Part shown: piece after piece, positions 58,942 to 64,000 of the stretch
How the letters are laid out: every line of letters begins with the position of its first letter
Position numbering within the stretch: the stretch's first letter is position 1
DNA from: Pachysolen tannophilus NRRL Y-2460
Taxonomy: Eukaryota > Ascomycota > Pichiomycetes > Alaninales > Pachysolenaceae
Assembly (NCBI GenBank): GCA_001661245.1
Contig: KV454011.1
Coordinates: forward strand, 659,515 to 723,514
Direction: 5' to 3'
Length of the DNA: 64,000 nucleotides
Notes under the pieces: generated by a model
What the model was told of the DNA's origin: nothing
The model's database searches: none
The model's input: only the letters and a program-made list of their open reading frames with translations
Translations under genes and position numbers: made by a program

Positions 58942-59811
58942 ATGGATATTGTTTTAGGTATAAAAGTTCAGGACTCGGTAATTGTCGCCACTTCGAAAGC
59001 CGCCACTAGAGGTATTTCGATTTTAAAAGATACAGATGATAAAACAAGAGCATTGAATGAGCACAACTTGATGGCTTTTACAGGTGAAGCTGGTGATACA
59101 GGTAAGTTTAATATTTGATTTTGTTCGGCATTAAAAATTCTTTGAATTATTATTATATAATTTCGAATTGCCACCTCTTTCTTTTTTTAAAAACAAGAAA
59201 AGTGAAAATTTTAAATTAAGTTAGTTGATCATTGTATATTAACGAAGTTTTATTTTAAACTGTAGTTCAATTTGCCGAATACATTCAAGCCAATATACAA
59301 TTGTACGGTATGAGAGAGAATTTCGACTTGCCGCCAAAAGCAGTTAACCATTTTGTTAGAAACCAATTGGCTTCATCTATAAGATCAAGAGTAAGTTAAC
59401 AGTTCATTTCCAAAATGTGATGAAGGGTTTTCTTTTTTTTTCTTTCTCGATTTTGTTTTTACTAACAAGCTTTTTTTTTATTTTTTTATTTTTTTGCAAA
59501 ATTAGAAACCATATCAAGTTAATGTTATATTAGCAGGTTATGATGAAGCAAAGGAAGAACCTTCATTGAGTTGGATAGATTATCTTGGTACAAAAGTCGA
59601 CATACCTTATGCAGCTCATGGATATGCTGGATTTTATACTTTTTCATTATTAGATCGTCATTATAGATCAGATATGTCTGTAGACGAAGGGTTAAAGATA
59701 TTGAAGTTATGTTCCGAAGAATTGAATAAGAGAATGCCAATTGACTTTAAAGGATTGCGTGTCAAAATTGTCGATAAATCAGGTATAAGGGAAATTGATG
59801 TTGGCCTTTAA
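58942..59811 (+). CDS. PRE1: 20S proteasome beta-4 subunit, three exons
   Basis: Non-catalytic beta-ring subunit. Exons 58942-59101, 59266-59390 and 59506-59811 give 196 residues (yeast Pre1 is 198). The start MDIVLGIKVQDSVIVATSK parallels yeast MDIILGIRVQDSVILASSK, with no propeptide and no N-terminal threonine after processing, as expected. Intron 1 (164 bp) has GTAAGT, a TATTAAC branch and TGTAG; intron 2 (115 bp) has GTAAGT, TACTAAC at 59460 and TTAG. The joined exons read GDTVQFAEYI and SIRSRKPYQVN. TTGCCACC at 59168-59175 (GGTGGCAA on the other strand) lies in intron 1. PRP22 follows in tandem, as in yeast (YER012W/YER013W). Confidence 0.95.
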
Positions 59812-60313
59812 AAGCAAAATCAAAATATTGTTTCAAGTCAATAGATGCATGTATATTTATCTATCTATCTATCCATCCATCTCTTTTTCAATAAATCTTA
59901 TTTTTTTCGTTTTTCCTTTTTAAAAAATATGTAATCAACTAAATATCATATTGCCATCTCGTCTCCTGGGTCTCTCCTGGGTTTCTAACTCCTCCCAATT
60001 TGTCTTCTTTCCATGATAAAAGAAGTTTTAAATTGTAATCTTGTTTGTAGTGTGTGTCGAAGCTTTCGTAAGTTTTTATTATTGAAAAATCGCCCCAGTT
60101 TTAGATAAAAAATTAAAAAATTTTGAAAAGCAGATAAATCATCATCATCTCTAACATCTCTTCTATTATTTATAGAGGCAAACTTGTATAAAGAAGTCAA
60201 AGTATATATATATATATATATTAAACGGATGACTAAGAATCTAAAAAGTTGTTGTTTTATTATTTTAGTACTCTAAATTTAATAGAAGGGAGAGAATTAT
60301 CTAGTTTTCGGAT
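59812..60313. repeat. PRE1-PRP22 intergenic region with TATC/CATC repeat
   Basis: 502 bp. A TATC/CATC tetranucleotide run covers 59856-59881 and a TA run lies near 60203-60221. No gene is seen. Confidence 0.45.
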
Positions 60314-63300
60314 ATGTCATCAGAGCGGTCTTTAATACAAAAATTGACCATAGAGATATGCAATAAGTTAAACATACCCAATGAACCATATAATACGGAA
60401 AATGAAATGATGGCCAATTTCATGTTGGATTTATTTGAAAAATCAACAACAAATTTGGAAGATTTTAAAACTAAATTGAAAACTATGGGAGCGCCTGATT
60501 TGGCTGAAGATAACTTCATTCGCAAAATTAATAATTTGATCAAAAGTTATAGTTCTGATTCTCAATCTACTAAAATCAAACTTGAAAATGGTGGAACAGC
60601 AACGGCTATTTTTGATTCTTCTTTACCTAATGTGAAGACCAATTATAACGGCAAAGCACTAGATGGAATAAAGAAGGAGCATAAAACAGAAAAAGAAGAA
60701 GAAGAAGAAGAAGAAGAAGAAGATTTGATACCATGGCCAAATAATAAGAGAAAATTTAGGTCTGATTACGAGCCTCCATTTAAAAGAGAGAAGTTGGAAG
60801 AGGATGAGGAACCAGTTTTGGATAAGATATATAAAGGTAGAGTTGTTAATATGACGAATTTCGGTGCGTTTATAAGATTATATGGGATAAAACCACTTGT
60901 TTCAAGTAGGAATAGATATATTGATGGGTTATGCCACATATCGGCAATTAGTAAAGATAGAATTGAACATCCGTCAGATGTATTGAAAAAAGATCAAGAA
61001 GTTTATGTGAAATTAGTAGATATTCAAAGAAATGGGAAAATAAGTTTATCTATGAAAAATATAAATCAAATGAATGGGCAAGAAGAAGAAGAAGAATATC
61101 ATTCGGGAGATCGTTTTAGAAGGGGAAGACAACAAGCTCCAATAGGTGAATCTGTTGGAAATTTGAAGAAAAGATTATCATCTCCTGAAAGGTGGGAAAT
61201 ACGACAATTAATAGCTTCAGGTGTTCTTAGCGCTAAAGATTATCCGGAATTAGCAGAAGATGTAAATGCTGCATTCCTGCAAGACTTGGAGGATAATACA
61301 GAACTGAATGAAGACGTTGAAATTGTATTGAACACAGATGAACCTCCTTTCTTACAAGGACAGAAATATCATGCAAAAGATTTAGCTGCACCTGCAAGAA
61401 TTAGGAGACCTAAAGGATCATTAAACAGAGTTGCAATATCAGGTTCTGCATTAGTAAAAGAGAGAAAGGAAAAAAAATTACAAGAGTTGAGAAGATTGGA
61501 AAAGGAAAAAAGACATAAACTGATACAGAGAAATAAAAATAGCGATGACCCATTATTGAACTATGATGATGAAGGAGATCTTTTAGAAAGAAATATTGAT
61601 GAAGAAGATGAAGATGATCCTGAAAATCAAGCAAGGCTAACTTTAATTGAATCTGAATGGAAAAGGCAAATCAAACAACAGTCTTTAGGGAAAAGGACAA
61701 ATTTAAGTATAAAGGAACAAAGAGAGTCTTTGCCTGTTTTCAAGATGAGATCAACTTTGGTAAAAGCAGTAAAAGAAAATCAATTCATGGTAATTATTGG
61801 TGAAACCGGTTCAGGTAAGACAACACAAATCACTCAATACTTAGCAGAAGAAGGCTTCAATAACAACAACAAAATAATTGCTTGTACTCAACCTCGTAGA
61901 GTTGCAGCAGTAAGTGTCGCCAAAAGAGTTGCAGAAGAAGTTGGTTGTAAAGTTGGTCAGGAAGTTGGTTATACAATTAGATTTGAAGATATAACAAGTA
62001 AGGATACAAAGATCAAATATATGACTGATGGTATGCTTCAAAGAGAAGCATTAGTTGATCCAGATATGTCAAAGTATTCTGTGATAATGTTAGATGAGGC
62101 TCATGAACGTACTATTGCTACAGATATTTTATTCTCATTATTGAAAAAAGCATGTAAGAAAAACCCAGACTTGAAAGTTATTGTTACTTCAGCAACTTTA
62201 GATGCTGAGAAATTTTCAAAATTTTTTTATGATTGTCCTATTGTGAGTATCCCTGGTAAGACATTCCCAGTTGAAGTTTATTATACAAATGAGCCAGAAA
62301 TGGATTATGTTAGTGCTTGTTTGGATGCAGTCATGGAAATCCATACTACGCAACCGAGTGGAGATATATTAGTGTTTTTAACTGGTCAAGAGGAGATTGA
62401 TACGTGTTGTGAAGCGTTATTTGAAAGAACAAAGATTTTAGGAGATGCAATCCCAGAATTAATAATTTTGCCTGTTTATTCTTCATTACCATCAGAAATG
62501 CAAACAAAAATTTTTGAACCTACTCCAAAGGGTAAAAGAAAAGTTATTGTTGCTACTAACATTGCAGAAACTTCTATTACTATTGACGGAATCTATTATG
62601 TTATTGATCCTGGATTTGTTAAATTAAATGCTTATGATCCAAAGTTAGGTATGGATTCTTTAGTGATTTCGCCTATATCTCAAGCACAGGCTAATCAAAG
62701 GAAAGGAAGAGCTGGAAGAACAGGTCCTGGAAAATGTTTTAGATTATATACTCAATCTGCATTTAATAATGAGATGATGCCACAAACTGTTCCTGAAATA
62801 CAAAGACAAAATTTATCTCGTACAATGTTGATGTTGAAAGCAATGGGGATTGATGATTTATTAAATTTTGAATTTTTAGATCCTCCTCAAACAAATACAA
62901 TTTTGAGTTCTTTAGAAGAATTGTATACTATGGGTGCATTGGATAATGATGGTTATTTGACTAATTTAGGTCGTAAAATGGCTGATTTTCCCATGGATCC
63001 TGCATTATCCAAGACTTTAATTGCATCGATTGAATTTAAATGTGCTGAGGAGATTTTAACTATAGTTGCCATGCTTTCTGTTCAATCAATTTTTTATAGA
63101 CCTAGAGAAAAACAAAATCAAGCAGATCAAAAAAGAGCCAAATTTAATCATCCTCATGGTGATCATTTAACACTTTTAAATGTTTATCAAATGTGGGAAA
63201 AAAATAATTTTTCCAAGAGTTGGTGTGAAGACAATTTTATTCATGAAAGATCGATGAAAAGAGCAAGAGATGTAAAGTTACAATTGATTCAAATAATGAA

Positions 63301-63709
63301 AAAATATAGACATCCTATTTTGAGTTGTGGAAATGATACAGATAGAATTCGTAAAACTCTTTGTTCTGGATATTTTAGAAATTCAGCCAAAAAAAATACA
63401 ACTGGTGGATGTTATAAGACACTTGTTGAAAAAAATACAATTTATATGCATCCATCTTCTTCATTATTTCAAAAACAAACTGGTGATTATGTCATTTATC
63501 ATACATTATTATTAACTACAAAAGAATATATGCATTGTGTTACAATAATAGATCCAAAATGGTTAATCGAATTAGCACCTAATTTCTTTAGATTTAATGA
63601 TCCTCATGAGTTGAGTGATTATAAGAAAAGAGAAAGAATTCAACCGTTGTACAATAAATTTGATCCAAAACAAAGTTGGAGATTAACAAAATCAAGAAGA
63701 AAAATGTAA
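60314..63709 (+). CDS. PRP22: DEAH-box splicing helicase Prp22
   Basis: Releases mature mRNA from the spliceosome and proofreads the second step. 1131 residues; yeast Prp22 is 1145. An S1 RNA-binding domain (about 172-255) begins KIYKGRVVNMTNFGAFI. The helicase core has motif I GETGSGKTTQ from residue 496, DEAH from 594 (MLDEAHERT), SAT, LTGQEEID, TNIAETSITIDGI and QRKGRAGRTGPG. Winged-helix, ratchet and OB domains follow, ending SWRLTKSRRKM. The poly-Glu run near 130 is a GAA microsatellite. Confidence 0.97.
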   Translation: MSSERSLIQKLTIEICNKLNIPNEPYNTENEMMANFMLDLFEKSTTNLEDFKTKLKTMGAPDLAEDNFIRKINNLIKSYSSDSQSTKIKLENGGTATAIFDSSLPNVKTNYNGKALDGIKKEHKTEKEEEEEEEEEDLIPWPNNKRKFRSDYEPPFKREKLEEDEEPVLDKIYKGRVVNMTNFGAFIRLYGIKPLVSSRNRYIDGLCHISAISKDRIEHPSDVLKKDQEVYVKLVDIQRNGKISLSMKNINQMNGQEEEEEYHSGDRFRRGRQQAPIGESVGNLKKRLSSPERWEIRQLIASGVLSAKDYPELAEDVNAAFLQDLEDNTELNEDVEIVLNTDEPPFLQGQKYHAKDLAAPARIRRPKGSLNRVAISGSALVKERKEKKLQELRRLEKEKRHKLIQRNKNSDDPLLNYDDEGDLLERNIDEEDEDDPENQARLTLIESEWKRQIKQQSLGKRTNLSIKEQRESLPVFKMRSTLVKAVKENQFMVIIGETGSGKTTQITQYLAEEGFNNNNKIIACTQPRRVAAVSVAKRVAEEVGCKVGQEVGYTIRFEDITSKDTKIKYMTDGMLQREALVDPDMSKYSVIMLDEAHERTIATDILFSLLKKACKKNPDLKVIVTSATLDAEKFSKFFYDCPIVSIPGKTFPVEVYYTNEPEMDYVSACLDAVMEIHTTQPSGDILVFLTGQEEIDTCCEALFERTKILGDAIPELIILPVYSSLPSEMQTKIFEPTPKGKRKVIVATNIAETSITIDGIYYVIDPGFVKLNAYDPKLGMDSLVISPISQAQANQRKGRAGRTGPGKCFRLYTQSAFNNEMMPQTVPEIQRQNLSRTMLMLKAMGIDDLLNFEFLDPPQTNTILSSLEELYTMGALDNDGYLTNLGRKMADFPMDPALSKTLIASIEFKCAEEILTIVAMLSVQSIFYRPREKQNQADQKRAKFNHPHGDHLTLLNVYQMWEKNNFSKSWCEDNFIHERSMKRARDVKLQLIQIMKKYRHPILSCGNDTDRIRKTLCSGYFRNSAKKNTTGGCYKTLVEKNTIYMHPSSSLFQKQTGDYVIYHTLLLTTKEYMHCVTIIDPKWLIELAPNFFRFNDPHELSDYKKRERIQPLYNKFDPKQSWRLTKSRRKM

Positions 63710-63780
63710 ATTAAATTAAATAGAATTTTATTTTTTAATTTTTTTAATTTTTTAATTTTTATTTATTATAATATACACAA

Positions 63781-64000
63781 TTACGATTCTAATCTTTCAA
63801 TAATATGACTTTGAGTCTTAGCCCTCTGTATAACTAAATTTTTCCCAAAAAAATTATCTCCTTGTAAAGATTTCATTGCTAAATTTGAATCCACAACATT
63901 ACTAAATACAACATGTGCTTGTCCCCTCATCTTAGGAGATTTCAAAGCTATTATCTGTATCACTTCTCCATAAGTAGAAAATAATATATATAACTGCTGT
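63781..64000 (-). CDS. MSL1: U2 snRNP B''-type protein, 3' part only
   Basis: Second half of an RRM of the U1A/U2B'' family. Visible codons read QQLYILFSTYGEV, then KMRGQAHVVF (RNP1), MKSLQGDNFFGKNLVIQRAK and end SHIIERLES. These match the U2B'' pattern LYALFSQFGEI, KMRGQAHV and FFGK. The 5' part lies beyond the right edge. It is convergent with PRP22, 71 bp apart. The single-RRM yeast Msl1 (111 residues) has the same length of sequence after the RRM. Confidence 0.85.
   Translation of the reverse strand, partial: QQLYILFSTYGEVIQIIALKSPKMRGQAHVVFSNVVDSNLAMKSLQGDNFFGKNLVIQRAKTQSHIIERLES

Overview
The window is nuclear DNA of an AT-rich budding yeast (Saccharomycotina). The evidence is compact single-exon genes with a minority of short GT...TACTAAC...AG introns, two yeast-type tRNA genes, and a run of clear yeast orthologues (LeuRS, GCD1, RPT4, PRO2, FMP25, BOS1, SPT14, NIP100, CDC31, PDI1, RPN11, SAD1, NOT4, RTF1, PRE1, PRP22). 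An HGT-type sugar transporter, a class I chitin synthase and a Kex2-processed repeat secretory protein point towards a Candida-like species. CTG codons are rare, as in the CTG-Ser clade, but the few I could compare do not settle whether CTG reads Leu or Ser here. No transposon, LTR element or CRISPR was recognised.

Layout. 0-10 kb: vacuolar syntaxin VAM3, a short-chain dehydrogenase, CDC60 (with a hidden first exon), then GCD1 and RPT4 sharing a promoter. 10-19 kb: MRPL40, a butanediol/sorbitol-dehydrogenase-like enzyme, PRO2, an unidentified fungal protein, tRNA-Asp and FMP25. 19-25 kb: a 2.9-kb gene-free stretch leading to the most unusual locus, a secreted protein with a Ser/Thr-rich mucin-like part followed by many near-identical 24-residue units, each ending in a Kex2 site. 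A 716-base assembly gap lies in this array. 25-40 kb: BOS1, SPT14, NIP100, CDC31, PDI1, GID7, RPN11, SAD1, SNP1. 40-51 kb: NOT4, a second gap (963 N), a GT15 mannosyltransferase, RTF1, an RMD8-like DUF155 protein and an intron-bearing tRNA-Arg. 51-64 kb: chitin synthase, hexose transporter, PRE1, PRP22 and the 3' part of MSL1 (U2B'').

Several gene pairs are also neighbours in Saccharomyces cerevisiae (GCD1/RPT4, SPT14/NIP100, RPN11/SAD1, PRE1/PRP22, FMP25/BOS1), so this is ordinary ancestral chromosome. The exception is the FMP25-BOS1 interval, where the repeat-peptide gene and its long upstream region sit between two otherwise adjacent genes. Three proteasome genes (RPT4, RPN11, PRE1) each carry a TTGCCAC core resembling the Rpn4/PACE element; in PRE1 it lies inside the first intron.

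I resolved seven spliceosomal introns from splice signals and protein homology (CDC60, CDC31, NOT4, the chitin synthase and two in PRE1 among the protein genes make six; the seventh intron is the tRNA-Arg one, which is not spliceosomal). The CDC31 intron is 114 nt, has no in-frame stop and would encode a hydrophobic segment if retained.
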